DNA of 64,000 nt from Anas platyrhynchos (taxonomy: Eukaryota > Chordata > Aves > Anseriformes > Anatidae). Of the stretch, positions 51,701 to 64,000 are shown one piece after another. The stretch is taken from positions 31,343,001 through 31,407,000 of the forward strand of contig NC_092591.1 of NCBI RefSeq assembly GCF_047663525.1. Direction: 5' to 3'. Both the position numbers and the translations under genes were made by a program. Every line of letters begins with the position of its first letter. Position 1 is the first letter of the stretch. Under the pieces are notes generated by a model. The model had not been told where the DNA came from. It worked only from the letters and a program-made list of their open reading frames with translations, and searched no databases.

Positions 51701-54700
51701 TGAAGGCTACCACATCTCTTGCTGAATTTTCCACTTCTCCTTCATTTTTCTTTAACAAGACACTTACTGTGAAATAAATTCTGCACCCCGATTCCAGTAA
51801 TAATGTATTTCAGACCAAGCAGATCCTATGACTTGTGTGCTACTCTGATAAAGCTCACTAGCTTTGGGACATTGCAAATTCAGTAATTTCACAGAGAATG
51901 ACTACAGCTACTCTTTGCTATGACCACTCTGGCTGATACTTCCAAAGCTATTTGGGTTTTAAACATTTCTAGACTCCAGCTAGAGGTCCTAGAAACTAAG
52001 CAGCAGTTTTAAGATTTAAGAGTTCAAACCCAATTATTCCCTCAAGGTAAACTCAATGTGAACTCTTTGCTCAGTTAGATAATGACAGGACAAGGGGGAG
52101 TGGTTTTAAACCAAAAGCGGGGAGATTTAGGTTAGAGGTTAGGAGAAAATTCTTCACTCAGAGGGTGGTGAGGCGCTGGCACAGGCTGCCCAGAGAGGCT
52201 GTGGATGCCCCATCCCTGGAGGTGTTCAAAGCTAGGCTGGACGAGGCCTTGGGCAACCTGGGTGGCATCCCTGCCCATGGCAAGGGGTTGGAGTTAGATG
52301 ATCTTTGAGGTCTTTCCCAGCCCAAGCCATTCTATGATTCTATGATAAACAAAAGATATTAAGAGCTTCAGGCATTCATGGCTTATTTAATCATTACCTT
52401 AAGACTTGCATCTGTATTAGTAAAATGGAGACACTTTATATGTCACCTTTTCCTCCATGATCATCTTCGTATATACACCATAGAAATCCAAGGTGCTGGT
52501 GGTGGCATTGAACCTCCAAAGTGTGGCTTACAGGTTACCATTGCTGCCTTAGAATAGAATTTTATAGAACATAACTTCTAAAACCTTGTTTCTGCACGGA
52601 GTAATTTACATGTGTTTAGTACTTTCCATCCAAAGAGGTATATGTATTTCTTAACACAAATATTACTTATGCTAGAACATATGACTTTGAAGGAAAAAGT
52701 GACTGGTTACCTTGGCAATGTATACTCTTACTGCTTTGGAAAACCCTGGGCTCAGCTCCTCAACCTAGAAAAGCAGAGGGGAGGATGGAACAGACAGAGA
52801 AAAGCAGACATTAGGATATGTAAAGGACACAGTTAAAACCTGTATCAATTTTTTTTACATCTCTTAAAAAATAGATGAGTAAATCCCACTTTTCAAAATA
52901 CATAAAATAGTGTAAGAACTTTGACAGGCTAGCCTGGCTGCATTAGTAAATGTCTTCGTACTCTCATAGAATGCCTGTGACTCAGCGAGCAACATCCATA
53001 CACTTGGCTACTGTGAGTGCCAAGGAAAAATGGTGAGTTTGCAAAGCCAAGTTCTCAGAAGCTAAGGGAAGCCCAGAAATATCCTGACTACCTCCTCCTG
53101 CCTGTGCACACACTCTTTTTCACCTCCTTGCCTAACCAGTGTCATCCACTTGGGTTTCTCCTGAATGTGCTGGTGCCAAACCTCAGGAATCTTCCCTCAG
53201 TTTTCTGTCTCCTCCTTACTGGTTGTTAATTCCCAATTTCCTTGTTACTAACTTCCTTCTGCTTTCTGCCCTCCAGCTCAGTGCCAGTCACCACTCTCCA
53301 AGCATCCTTGTTCCAGGATGCTCCTACAACAAATGCCTGGATTCACCCCGCATCCCATCTGCACTCAAATTCAAATGCACTCAGTCAAGGCAGCAGAGCC
53401 TAGGTATCAGAGGAAGCTCTGAGAGCACAAGACAGACAACGTTCCTCTTGTTAATTCTGCTGTCTGGTCTTAGACCTAGTTCAGCTGGTGACTAACCCAG
53501 AGCTGCAAATTTCAGGATGGTTTCCACTCCCCTGAATCATGCCAACTGTGGCTGAAAGCTGAAGTGGATGCCGCTGAGCGTATGGGAAGTGCATTTGTTC
53601 GGAGTATAATTAGCTTCCAGAGTGATGGTTTTGTATCCTCTCTTCATATTTGACCAAAGCAAAACCTCAGAAAAATCCAAGTTCCCGTTTCAAACCACAG
53701 TGCCACTCTAACTTACTCTAACTGTGAGGAATGTTTTAACAATTCCAATTCGTGTCCATAAATTCGTGTCCATAAAGAACAATTCTGTTTGAATCCTGTC
53801 TGCCTGGGCCCTGCACTGGCAGTTTAATTCTTGAACCACAGATGCAGTGTGTCCCAGTCTCCCCCTCATTCCAGTCAATTTATCAAGTCTTCAGAAAACA
53901 CTCCTTAAATTTATGAACCTGTTTGCTTTTGTTATTCCTGACTTCTAGTTCTAACAGTTACAGGGTTTTTTTTCCTGTCTTCTTCGAGATTAACTTAACA
54001 CTGCTATAGATGTGTCTGTGAATGGCTGGGGAAGAATGTTTTAATTACTCGTGAAGCGTCAAATAAGAAAGCTGTTTGTGTTTGATGTCTGGGAGTTTCA
54101 GAACAACTGATAACAACTAGTGACTGTTATGGGATACTATGAGGATCCTTGGTATCTGGCCAGGGGGGCCAAGAGATTAAGAGGAAGAAAAAAGAAGCTG
54201 AAGGACGGTTGGGAGACAAGACCTGTGGAGAGTGTACAGAGAGTGTTCCATAAACTTGGAATAGTGCCAAGTAAGTACAAAGGGTGAGAGGAAGACTACG
54301 AGCCTTCAGCATGAAAGACCCCTAGAGACCCCCAGAGGAGACTGATGCACATGCTCCAGTAGGAGCAACTGGACCCTGGAAGCTAATTTTAATAATCTCT
54401 TTTTTTAGAAGTAGTAATGAATATGTATTAGTCTAGGTGCATAAAAATCAGCTGCTTGATGTAACTGGTGTGCGTCCTGGTGGAGCGGAGACTCCCGGTG
54501 CACCCAGCGCTGTTTGCTTACCTCTATTCCTTTATATTCTTCTAATAAATCCTATTTTTTTTATTTAATCCTAATTTGAATCCTGAGCCATTTATAACAT
54601 CCTCTAATGGAAAAAAAAAGCAAAACGCTTTGCTTCAAACCTCTCTCTGAAATGATATATTCATTTTAGCTGAAATTTGGCTGAAAAGTATACTGCCTAG

Positions 54701-57700
54701 GGCAGACACCTATCACAAAGTTACTTCTCACATAATTACCTTTTGGCAAAATTACAATAAATTGATATAAGTATGATATTCCCTGACACTTCACAGAACT
54801 GCTGGTGCAATCTATGAGTTATAAAGTGGTAGGGCAATTTGTTTCTGTAACGCTTCATCACAGGTGCTTAAGAGTAGTTCTCACAGGCACAGCCAGACAG
54901 TCTGTTTAACTCATTCAGATCATGCGACCCTTGCAACAAGAGCTATGAACGCTAAGATGTGACTCAGGCCATGTCTTAAATTAATTTTTCATCAACAGGA
55001 GGACAAAAAAAAAAAAAAAAAAAAAAAGACAGCCAGAACTCCTGATAGTTTCTTTCTAGAAATACATATGCAACCTGTCTCTGAAAGCTTAAGACTTGTC
55101 CTCAGAAGCCTGGAAAACCTAATCTGAAAGTCTTTTAATAAAATATTGAAAGAAACTAAAATGATAGAACACTGTGAATGTCTATGCAAGTGTTCCCAGG
55201 GAGAAACTCAAACTGATATTATGGAACATGAAAAGAATACAGTACAAATGCATTTAGTATCAAGCTATGAATCCATTCATTTTTGCAGCTACTAAAAGGA
55301 AAAACAAAACCCTTGGAAAAAAATCTGAACACACTGGATCTAGTTCTGAGGTCTTCAAAATCCCATTTTTCTGTTGGGCTGTTTTGTAATACAGGCTCAA
55401 AATTTTTTGCTTTCATCAGCTTTTCTTCCAAAGGCTCCAGTCAGTGGAAATATATCACGGAGCACTCAGAGAGTGATGAGCTTAAGCAGAACACAAATAC
55501 TCAAATTCCACGCTCATGGTTGCATGTCAGGTTAGTGACTCCCTTGCATATCACATTTCCATACCCTTAAGAAGTTTTGCAGTGCATCCTGTACGGTGGC
55601 TGTAGGAGGGGTTTCAAACAAAGCAGAAGCAGTCTTTTTTTCAAGCCATCCCAGATGGGAAACCTGCAGAGACAGTAAGATGAAACTATCAAACCCGGTG
55701 AAGACACAGCATGTGCAAAGGTATACAAAGACAATGAATTATCGAGTTCCTTGTAGCTGGCTCATGCACATGGGAGACAGACAATAATATTGGGTGTATC
55801 TGCAGATTCTGGTCAAGAATGCAAGTCCAGCTACAGAATTAAACCTGATTTTGCTTTCCTTTGTCCCTGCCTTATACCACCAGTCACCTGCAGTTTCATT
55901 CATCAGCTGCCACATGCATAACCTTCAATACAGGATTTGTCTCTATAACTGAGTATCACAGCTGGGTAACAGTGTGGGTGGTCTAAAATCCCTAACCTCC
56001 TTCTTGCAACGACACCAGTTCCTGGCAGTTCTCACCTATGCACTGGAGCCCAGGTGCAGATGTAGCCCTCCTGTCTCCCAGCTTAAATCTTGTACAACAA
56101 TGTGTTCTCATCATACATAAAGATCATAGATCCCTTGAGAGAGGCCAGCTAAAGCCTTCCCACCAACACACATCCACATTTTGAGATACAGGTAGCTATT
56201 ATAATCATTTCTTGAAATCTTACTTTACTGTTCCTAGCTCCTCTCTCTAATATGAAACTCCCTGAGATTTTATTGGAGGAAAGATGCATACGATTCTAAC
56301 TTCTGCTAAGACCATCTTTTTAAACACCATGTAATTCTTGTAATAATTAGCAGAAGCGCTAACTCTCATAGCAGCATGGCTGACTAGGAAGTCCAGAGCA
56401 GAATACAGAGCTAGGAGCTGCCACTGATTGAGCTTGCTGCTTCCCTGTAATTACCTAAGGCAATTATCTCAGTTACAATCTCTGCAATGTGACTTCATTT
56501 CTGACAGCAGCAAAGCACTTTCAAATTGCCTAAACTGAAAAGTAGATAGTTACTGCAAACTCTTATTTCTTTTTATAGGCACTAAATGTGATTTATGGCA
56601 TTTGATTCTAAGCTTTTCCTTGTCAAGAAATATAAAGCAGCCGGCACACTTCTTGTAATACCTCCAATACTTTGTGTAGCAGAGGAAACACATGCAAAGG
56701 ATTATACAGATATACTGTGTGCAGAAGCTCTTGCCAGCCCTGAAATGTCCTTGATTACATCCATATGTGTTAAAGGTTTGAAGGTAGTTTGTTTTTACTG
56801 AATAAAGCAAGGGAAGCAGTAAGCTAGTTTGCAGCTAGTGCTAGTCCATTCTTTGTCGTTTCACTTCCCATGCCACCTGCAGTGACTAAAAAGAAAAGAT
56901 TGGAGCCCCAAACCTTTCAGAGCTCCAATTTTTAGTAGTTCGGGGAGAATACTTTTAGCAAACTGCTTCTATTTGGAAAGAGACCAAAAAAAAAAAAAAA
57001 AAAAGCCCACCAGGGAAAAAATGAAGAGCAGAATAGAGGCAGTATATAAGTGAAACAGCAAAAAAACAGAAGCTTTCATTTAGTTGCACAGAGGTACAAG
57101 CACTTTTAAAGCCTTTTTTGACTGTGGGACAGAAGTATTATAACAGCAAGAGTAACTGATATTGCCAGTTTGAAAATGCATTCTTCATGCTTTTAAAAAC
57201 TCCTTCATGTTTTTAAAATCAGTGTGTCTTCCATACCATGAACCTTTCTCTGCCTCCTGGCCTTTGATCGTGAGCACTGAGCACATTGCAAATTTGCTCA
57301 GCCAGTTCTTATCCTGATCACCAACTCAGCCTTTCTGTACTATTTCTCTCTCACTACTGAGGGAGCAAAATTTATATAAACTCTCAAGACAAACCTCTAC
57401 CATTTAAAATCTATGGCTTTAAGCAGTAATACCAGTATGAAGGTATCATTTTAGGTTTAACAGGAGGTCAACAAGGGAGAAGGACTGCCTAAGACTTTGC
57501 AATTACAGTTAAGAAAACAACTTGGATGGAAAGCTCAGAAATTCTGAATGAGACACTATGTCCTGGCAGACATTTCAATAGTGCTTTTATAAAAGCACTG
57601 AGGTGCTACACGTACAAGAACATGAACGTACAACATGTTCATTTTGTTACAAGAGGTTTCTGACAGTATTTGTCAGTGATGCGCTCTTCTTGGCACTGTT

Positions 57701-58906
57701 TCAGGATCGAAGTGAAGAATTTCCAGATCCCATGAAAGTGCAACTTTTAAACAATTTCTTCTAGCAACTAAGACATTTCCACACTGGTACTTTCTGACAC
57801 AATATCCGAGTTCAGCAACTAAACAGAACGTGCTCACTGGTTATGGCTGGTGATTTCAGCCTACCTGTCTTTCATTCAAACAAGAAGCTAAATTACAAGG
57901 AGGAAAGAACAGTAATAAATATTAATAAACCATTTTACCTGGTAACACCACCTGCCCAAAAGATAGTAGGACTTTGGATCCTCTGGTTTCAGTGCAATCG
58001 CTTTATCGATGTGTTCCTATGGAAAATCATCACCAACACACATTATATTCTTGCTACAAGCAAATACAACATTCACAATAGCAGATGAACTTATGTAGAA
58101 AGAGGAAAGTCCACAATTTCTGAGCAATCAGTGAAATTACAGCTACAAAGATATTCCAAATTTCCTTAAAACTGTTTCAGCTGAGCACAGAACATCAGCA
58201 TTTTATCAGCCTCAGAAAACAAAAACAAACAAACAAACAAAAAAACCCTACATGTAAAAAAGTGAAGCTGTCCTTCACTTTATTCTATCAGCTTTTCATA
58301 ACTTCGACATAACCAAATTACTGGTCAGGTGAACAATCGACAATGTAATAATGATATGTGGCCAGTTCTGTAGCAACCGGTGCATCTTCCTACCCTGCAA
58401 TATAATATTCCTGTTCTGGCAAATTAAGGAAGCTGAGGCAGATCAATTGCCTGTGAAAAATAATTATTTTGCACTTACTTAGGGCACAAGCAGGCTCACA
58501 GCAGTTAGTGAAGAAAAGTTGTATCTTATTACCACATGGTAATTTCAAGCTTAAGGTTCTCAATCTCATTGTATGCATGTATTTTATTTGCAAAACTTTT
58601 ATTCTTCTTTTTTTTTCCTGTCACTATAGTGTGCACAATTGCAAAGCAAAACTAGTCACCCCCATCAGGTGTCACAGGAATCGCCCTCCTCGGCCCAAAC
58701 CACCCACTGAAAGCATCCCTTTGCTACCTATCACTTCTCTAATAAAAGCTGGAGCCAGTCTTAACTTATGACCACAGAAGTAAGCATTGAACAATACTCA
58801 CAGAAAAAACAGCACGTCCTCTTTACTCACCTTAAAAACATATCCCGTTTGAATGCGTTTCTGAATGCTCTCATGTTCTGCTAACTGCCCGCAAAGAATA
58901 GCATAC
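47460..58906 (-). CDS. RMDN3: RMDN3 (PTPIP51/FAM82A2), 3' part of gene, six coding exons
   Basis: RMDN3 is an outer mitochondrial membrane protein that binds VAPB and ORP proteins at ER-mitochondria contacts and carries a C-terminal TPR-like lipid-binding domain. On the minus strand, exons 58906-58831, 58016-57939, 55663-55565, 52764-52711, 50090-50010 and 47513-47460 join in phase to 146 residues plus stop. Diagnostic stretches are [62 protein letters not shown] and [20 protein letters not shown]. All match the end of human RMDN3, a 470-residue protein, and cover the last third of the TPR domain. The first exon here starts in mid-codon (the last base of a Trp codon), and its upstream partner, together with the membrane anchor and FFAT-like region, was not found before 64000. 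Gene order after RAD51 matches human. Confidence 0.96.
47514..50009 (-). other. Last RMDN3 intron
   Basis: 2.5 kb, holding a 35-base A run at 48736-48770. Nothing else recognised. Confidence 0.5.
48736..48770 (+). repeat. Poly(A) run of 35 bases
   Basis: Uninterrupted A on the plus strand. No retroposed gene or SINE body recognised just upstream, so its origin is unclear. Confidence 0.95.
50010..50090 (-). CDS. RMDN3: RMDN3 coding exon
   Basis: Acceptor TTCTTCACAG, donor GTAGCA. 27 codons: [20 protein letters not shown] then LPANTKE. Human has WWMKLALELP here. Confidence 0.95.
50091..52710 (-). other. RMDN3 intron
   Basis: 2.6 kb, AT-rich. It contains the CR1 end at 52084-52346 and otherwise nothing I can name. 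Confidence 0.5.
52084..52346 (+). repeat. CR1 LINE 3' end, plus orientation
   Basis: Well-preserved tail. Contains GTGAGGCGCTGGCACAGGCT, then GCCCAGAGAGGCTGTGGATG, CCCTGGAGGTGTTCAA and finally CATTCTATGATTCTATGAT. In an RMDN3 intron, antisense to the gene, about 365 bp from an exon. Confidence 0.95.
52711..52764 (-). CDS. RMDN3: RMDN3 coding exon
   Basis: Acceptor TTTTCTAG, donor GTAACC. 18 codons [18 protein letters not shown]. Confidence 0.96.
54011..54599 (+). mobile_element. Avian ERV solo LTR, plus orientation
   Basis: LTR layout read directly: AATAAA at 54544-54549, a region with CTGGTGTGCGTCCTGGTGGA ahead of it and the end ATTTATAACA at 54599. The typical avian stretch GAATGGCTGGGGAAGAATG lies near the left end, so the start is probably 54011-54017, but no clear target duplication was seen. 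No internal retroviral sequence adjoins it. Confidence 0.65.
55005..55027 (+). repeat. Poly(A) run of 23 bases
   Basis: Uninterrupted A run in an RMDN3 intron. Confidence 0.9.
55565..55663 (-). CDS. RMDN3: RMDN3 coding exon
   Basis: Acceptor TCTGCAG, donor GTATGG. 33 codons: [20 protein letters not shown] to ALQNFLR. Confidence 0.96.
55664..57938 (-). other. RMDN3 intron
   Basis: 2.3 kb with an A19 run at 56986-57004. No gene or named repeat seen. Confidence 0.5.
57939..58016 (-). CDS. RMDN3: RMDN3 coding exon
   Basis: Acceptor TTCCATAG, donor GTAAAA. 26 codons: [20 protein letters not shown] then GRWCYQ, a TPR helix pair. Confidence 0.96.
58831..58906 (-). CDS. RMDN3: RMDN3 coding exon (most upstream in window)
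   Basis: Acceptor GTGCAG, donor GTGAGT. Reads [20 protein letters not shown] and ends GYVFK. Starts with one base completing a Trp codon. Confidence 0.96.
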
Positions 58907-61900
58907 CTGCACGGAGGAGACATTTGTGGCAAATCAGATTGTCAGCTTTAAATACACATTTACATTCTGCATGCATCTTCCCTCTGAAGATATAGGTGTG
59001 TTTAAGTTGCACATCATACTGGGGAAAGCAGGGCATACTGCCCACATACACAGCAAGTATTTATTGCACAGAAATAGCTCAAAGGGTGTTGACGAGTCAA
59101 CAGCAGCGGCTTGACGTGACATAAAGTTTGCTGCACCGATTGCTGAAGTCTTCCTTCTACATAAGACCAGAGCAGCACACTTCTACAATCCTAAATTTCT
59201 CCATTCAGCAATGAAATTGCGTCAAAACACAGAGTGCTGAAGAGCAAATCCTACAGCAGCGAGAGCCAGAACTGCTAAAAGCTCTAATTAACTAGAAGGA
59301 TGCACAGCCATCTCCTACGCAAATCTAGAGCACGCTGGATGTCTACTTCGAGGGAAAATATTGTGAAAACCTACCTATATCCTGCAGCCCCACATGGCCA
59401 CCGAACTTGGAAAACAAAATAATATGTTTTGAGTGCTGCAAACTCACACCATTTCAGTTTTGTCTAGTAGGAGACTGCAAAATTTAAGCCTGAGAAGCAC
59501 AGTACCCAGAAAAATTAGGTATTTCATGAGCAGTGAAAGCAACTAAGCTTGGTTACCCATGGATTTACACCCTCCCACCTCACCTTCCCAGGCAAGTACA
59601 CCTCTCTTGAGCTTTCTTTTACCACATCCACAGTTCTAACACATGCTTGTGTGGCTGGATACTCTGTCTCGTCTCATCATATGATGTCCCAAAGAGCCCC
59701 TGGTGATGGTTAACCACAGCAGATGTTCGTGCAGGAGTCTGTCAGAAGACTCGAATCCCCAAGCCCACTTTCTTCAATGTCACGAAGAAAACCCACAAAA
59801 CATTTCATACCTAATTGCTCTTGCCAGAACTAAATTTTCCGTGTGTAAGTTACAACGCAAAGAAGTTTCGTCTCCTGCATGTTTACCTCATTCTTTTAAG
59901 ATGTTAATTTTCTCTTGGAAAACTCTGGTTCTATTCTAAAATTCTTGTTTCTCATGACAAGGGAAAAATGGTCTTAATTGAGTAAATCCCTTTCACCCAA
60001 CCAGAAAAGTTGACAGCTGCATTGCCATAATCTGACACTTGCAGACGATGAAATGTTTTTACGATCTTTTGGAGCTTGCCTCACAACAAGCACAGCCTGT
60101 GTAAAGTATTCCTAACCAGAACACAACTAGGGTTTAGAAATACACGCCAATAAAAAGCTTATTTTTTTTTAGACCACAAGATAAATTATTCTCATACACT
60201 TAATCTTGTAGTCTATAGCTCTGTTGGATGCACATGTATGGCTCCTCCAAACACACTATTTAGGCTCCTGGATGTATGGGTAGGCATTACATACAATTAG
60301 GTCAGGTTTAAGGTCCCACAACAAAACGGTAAGTCCTAGAAACACCCTTTCTTTTTAAAATGGAAGCTACCACATAATCTTCCTTTATTCCACTCCCTCC
60401 ATCTGCAGGGGAAGTCTAACACGTCTTCAAAGGAGCAATACATCCAATGGGCCACGAAGAGAGCCCTGATCCCTCCACCAGCCACCACATCAATGTCAAG
60501 TGGTGCCATATTCAGCTGTCAGGAGAAGATAAATATTACATTTGTTAACAGCCTGGTGAAATGTCAGTAAAATAAGCAGTAAATGACAGTCCTATCTTTG
60601 TGTCATTAAACAAACTTTACAAATGCAGCAAGAGATTCCTCAGCTGGTTTTTCACCAGTCCCAGAAAGAGAAGACCCTACCAAACCCAGGCTTTGCATGA
60701 ACTTTCCTCTCGTATCTGTGCTTCAAGGTCCAGGTCCTGGTGGTGCTTTTAACACATGAGACTCTGTGGTACTGAGACCTCTGAGGTCTTCAAATCCCAG
60801 CTTCCCTTCCTCTCCCTGTCTGCAACCCAGTGTGGTTTTCTATTTTTCTTCTGCTTGTTTAGCTTGGTTTGTCCTTCAATATTGAAGCTATTTGTTTTAA
60901 TCCCTTTTGTGAAATGCCTTGGGATGAGTGTCACGAGAGGCAATACTCAGTTGCAGGAAGACTAACAGTAATAGGATGGGTTAAAAATAATGAGTTTGGG
61001 AAGGGGATTTTCATCTTTTGTAAACATTTTGTAACTTCTGAAACACTGTTCAGATTGATATCTCAGCAGTTACCGAAACCTGACGTTACAAGATTTGCTG
61101 GACAAATTATTAACCAAAACTACTCGTGAAGCTGACACTGGTCAAACTCAAGTTCCCACAAAAAGCTCATCTCAGTTAAGATTTCCCCCTTCGTTAGAAA
61201 ATTAAACACCGTGCAACGGGAGAGCAGATACTACCAGATGAGCGACTGCTGCTCTTCCTGCCCCAATCCCCAAGTTCAAAACGCACAACTTTGTTGAAAC
61301 TTCATTTTCGATGCTGCACTCTGGCTGACTCCCATTTACAAGCAGAACTTTTGGCCTCTTCACACAAAACACACAGCTCTCCACAGCCCAGTACCTCCAG
61401 CTTTGTGGTGAGGGTGGCCTGCCAACCTAAATACAGCTCTTATCTTTTTTAACTGTTTCAAAGAGTCACTAGCTAAGTCTGCTGGTGCTCCTTGCTGCCT
61501 CAGACAGACAGTAAATTAAAAAGAAATGGTGAGGCAAGAGGAGATAAAAGGGGAAAGGGAAAGAAGTGGTGAGAAGCAGCTCTTTTGCAGAAAGCTGATA
61601 AAAGTGAAATGTAGTTTGGTTTATATTGCCAAAGATGAGTAAATCTGTAAGTCAGACTGCTGACAATAGCATGGAGAAATTAAAATCCTTTCATTTTATT
61701 AAATTCAAATTTTGCTTCGTATCTATTCAAGTAATTTTATGTCGCAATACCCAACGAATTAACAAGCTAGATCATATTCCTATTCAATTGACGCTAGCTG
61801 GGAATTGAAAACATCAAGGCTTGCCTGTAAAACTGTTCAGTGCTATTCAAAGAGCATTCCTAGTAAATCAAGAGAGCTTTCATCACACGCAGACATGGAG

Positions 61901-64000
61901 ATAAAAATCCATAGTTGGAGCTCAACCTCCAGTTACTAGAGTCAGATTAAAGGCTAGGAAGAATAAAACATTTTTAAATCAAGCAAATAATTCAAAGAAG
62001 CATAGCTTTTAAAGTATACATCTTTATAAAGAATTTAGAAGTTTGCGCAATATTTTATGAATATTAACAGTTTTTCACCTTCCTGTGCACTCACCGAGTC
62101 TCTTCACTTGTAAGGGAAGCAGACAGATAATTAGCATGTAGGTATTCAGACTGCAGTGAAACACACCAGAAATGATCATTTATTTAGGGATTAGTACCTT
62201 GGGAGAGACAGCAGAAGCCCCAGTGACTTAACCTGGAATTAATGACCATGTGGTCATAAAGAGCTTGGAACAAAGGGGTCAGGCTTAGGCTTTCCTGAAC
62301 TCAAAACAAGAGGAGACAAGATTGAAGCTAAAAAACCAGGAAGGCAGAAGTACTCCTCCAGGCTTGTCCAGAGAACGTGGTGAGCAAGTTGGGGTGTGGA
62401 TTCACATGGAACCAGTGACACCGCATTAATTCCCCATTCTGATTTACTCAGAGCACCACACTCCAACTTGAAGTGGAATTGCACAACCAGAAGATGCTCC
62501 TTTATTAAAGCCCAAACCATGCATATGGCAGAGTTTCTGTCTTCTATACATATAACCTAGTTTCTCCACTAGCTTTCCAGCATCTGTGAGCCCCAAGCCA
62601 AAGTTTGGCTTTGACCTACCAGCAGCAGAAGTCAATGGGCTGTGTGCTGAGTTGCGTAATAGATGTTGGTTTACTTTGTATAAAGCCATGTCACTGCTGT
62701 GCTCACTGTGTTGAATGTCTGTGCCTTATATCTTCCCAGACAGGGGTAAGAATTCATCAAGTGCCTTGCTGGTTCAGCAAGGGAAATAAAATTCTAGTTT
62801 CAGGAAGAGTCAACGTTTATGCTGATATAGTGAATTTACACGTGTGGATGGCTTAAAAAAGGAGCTTGTGATGGTGGCATACACACTAGAAATTTAAGCA
62901 CAATGAATTGTTCTGGATTAGAGCAACATTAACTTCCTACTGTCTCAATTTCCCATGGAGATTAAAAATTGTAAGTATTTGATCACATCAAAAACTGCAG
63001 TGATGAACAATAGCTTCATCCCTGTTCTGACTTGCAAAAATACTTACAGCAACTCTTAACTGTAAATATATATAAAATGATTATATACATATAAAAATAA
63101 AATCGTGATACATAAAACCAAGTTTGTATATAGGAACACTTTTCAGGATGCTTACCACAACTCCTTTGAAAACATTTCATTTAATAAATTCTGAAAACTG
63201 ACTGCTGGCCAAAGACATGAACTCATTTCTGCAGGAAATACGTATTAAAAGGTTGCAGCCTGCCTTAATCTCACAACTTAAAGGATATTTTATGTGAAAG
63301 ATGGACTTGATTATCATCTCCACTAGCTAATAAAACAAAAGCTTGTAAATATTCCATCCAGACAATGAATGAGGTAAATGAAATGAACTTAAGCCCATGA
63401 TATCCACCCCTTATCTTCCAGTACCAAAACGAGCCAGTTCAGATGAAAGGATCAGTTTTAACTTGGGAGTCATACCAAGCTTTGAGACGTCGTAACATTT
63501 TAGCCTTCAAATGATCCACACAGATCACCATGCATGGCGTCCTTCAGCTCTGTGAATAGTTAGTAGGTAAGAAGTCTTTTCATGCATACGCAGATAAAAG
63601 AGTTTACTGCATAAGGATTTCTGTCTGCGTTAAAGCTTTTTGCTTTATCCACACAGGTTTTGCACTCTGTCCTTTGTCTCTGTGTTTCAGAAGCTCAGTA
63701 ACGTTTTCTTACCAAAGGAAAGGAGCTTGCTTCCCGTTTTTAGCCTATTATTAAGCTAAAGAAGTTTATACATGGTAGCTTAGTATCACTCACAGATGTG
63801 CAGGAAAGAATTTCTCAGACTTTCCAAACTCCAAGTACACAATGTCAATGGGCAGCACCCTCTCCCATGCAGCTTTCTTCAGATCTGTGAAACATTTCTG
63901 TACCAGAGTGGCATTTTCTCAAGAAGATAGCATGCGCTATTAGCCTCCAACTTTTATTTATCACAGCTGTCAGAGGTAGGGTGGGCAAGGAAGCTGGAAT
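58907..64000 (-). other. RMDN3 intron running out of the window
   Basis: I searched for the expected upstream RMDN3 exon (ending with a Cys-His-x-Trp type stretch before a GT donor) and did not find it, so the intron probably exceeds 5 kb. One exon-like minus-strand frame occurs at about 63794-63930 (see findings). Confidence 0.45.

Larger units (their letters stand above)
52765..55564 (-). other. RMDN3 intron
   Basis: 2.8 kb. It holds the LTR at about 54.0-54.6 kb, a 14-bp tandem duplication at 53747-53774 and an A23 run at 55005-55027. Confidence 0.5.

Noticed and set aside
61229-61400. Candidate RMDN3 upstream exon ending before a GTAGTA at 61229
   Set aside because: The translation (EEQQSLI before the split Trp) does not resemble the expected conserved RMDN3 segment.

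Overview
This is vertebrate nuclear DNA, almost certainly from a bird. Three things support that: CR1-type LINE fragments carrying the typical 3' tail, avian-type endogenous retrovirus LTRs, and the gene order KNL1 - RAD51 - CYP1C1 - RMDN3. The human order at 15q15 is KNL1 - RAD51 - RMDN3, without the P450. The species cannot be fixed from the sequence alone. Genes are split into short exons with GT/AG junctions, so most long open frames are chance. The annotation rests on exon-by-exon reading with phase bookkeeping.

Layout. (1) 184-14536, plus strand: the last 16 coding exons of KNL1 (CASC5), a kinetochore scaffold. They encode 524 C-terminal residues covering the end of the disordered region, the coiled coil and the tandem RWD module. 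A probable 3'UTR runs to about 16.09 kb. (2) 19398-28248, plus strand: complete RAD51, 9 coding exons, 339 residues. It has a GC-rich upstream region with an E2F-type site and two identical TCACGTGACGCGG boxes. (3) 37330-38880, plus strand: an intronless 516-residue CYP1-family P450, best called CYP1C1, inside a GC-rich island with a close poly(A) signal. (4) 47460-58906, minus strand: the last six coding exons of RMDN3 (PTPIP51). Its 5' part lies beyond 64000.

Mobile DNA comprises CR1 fragments (about 7.1, 8.9-10.0, 17.45, 19.72, 39.77 and 52.1 kb), a deleted provirus with a decayed tRNA-Lys-type primer binding site (25.5-26.85 kb) and an LTR (about 54.0-54.6 kb). Large intergenic stretches (16.1-19.0, 28.9-36.8 and 39.0-47.4 kb) hold no gene I can support.

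The neighbours do not form a pathway. KNL1 acts at mitotic kinetochores, RAD51 in homologous recombination, CYP1C1 in xenobiotic/steroid oxidation at the ER, and RMDN3 at ER-mitochondria contacts. I see no new biological system. The items most worth a second look are the P450 missing from the human order, substitutions at two regulatory phosphosites of RAD51 (T13V and Y54H relative to human), the duplicated box in the RAD51 upstream region, and an unexplained spliceable frame near 63.85 kb.
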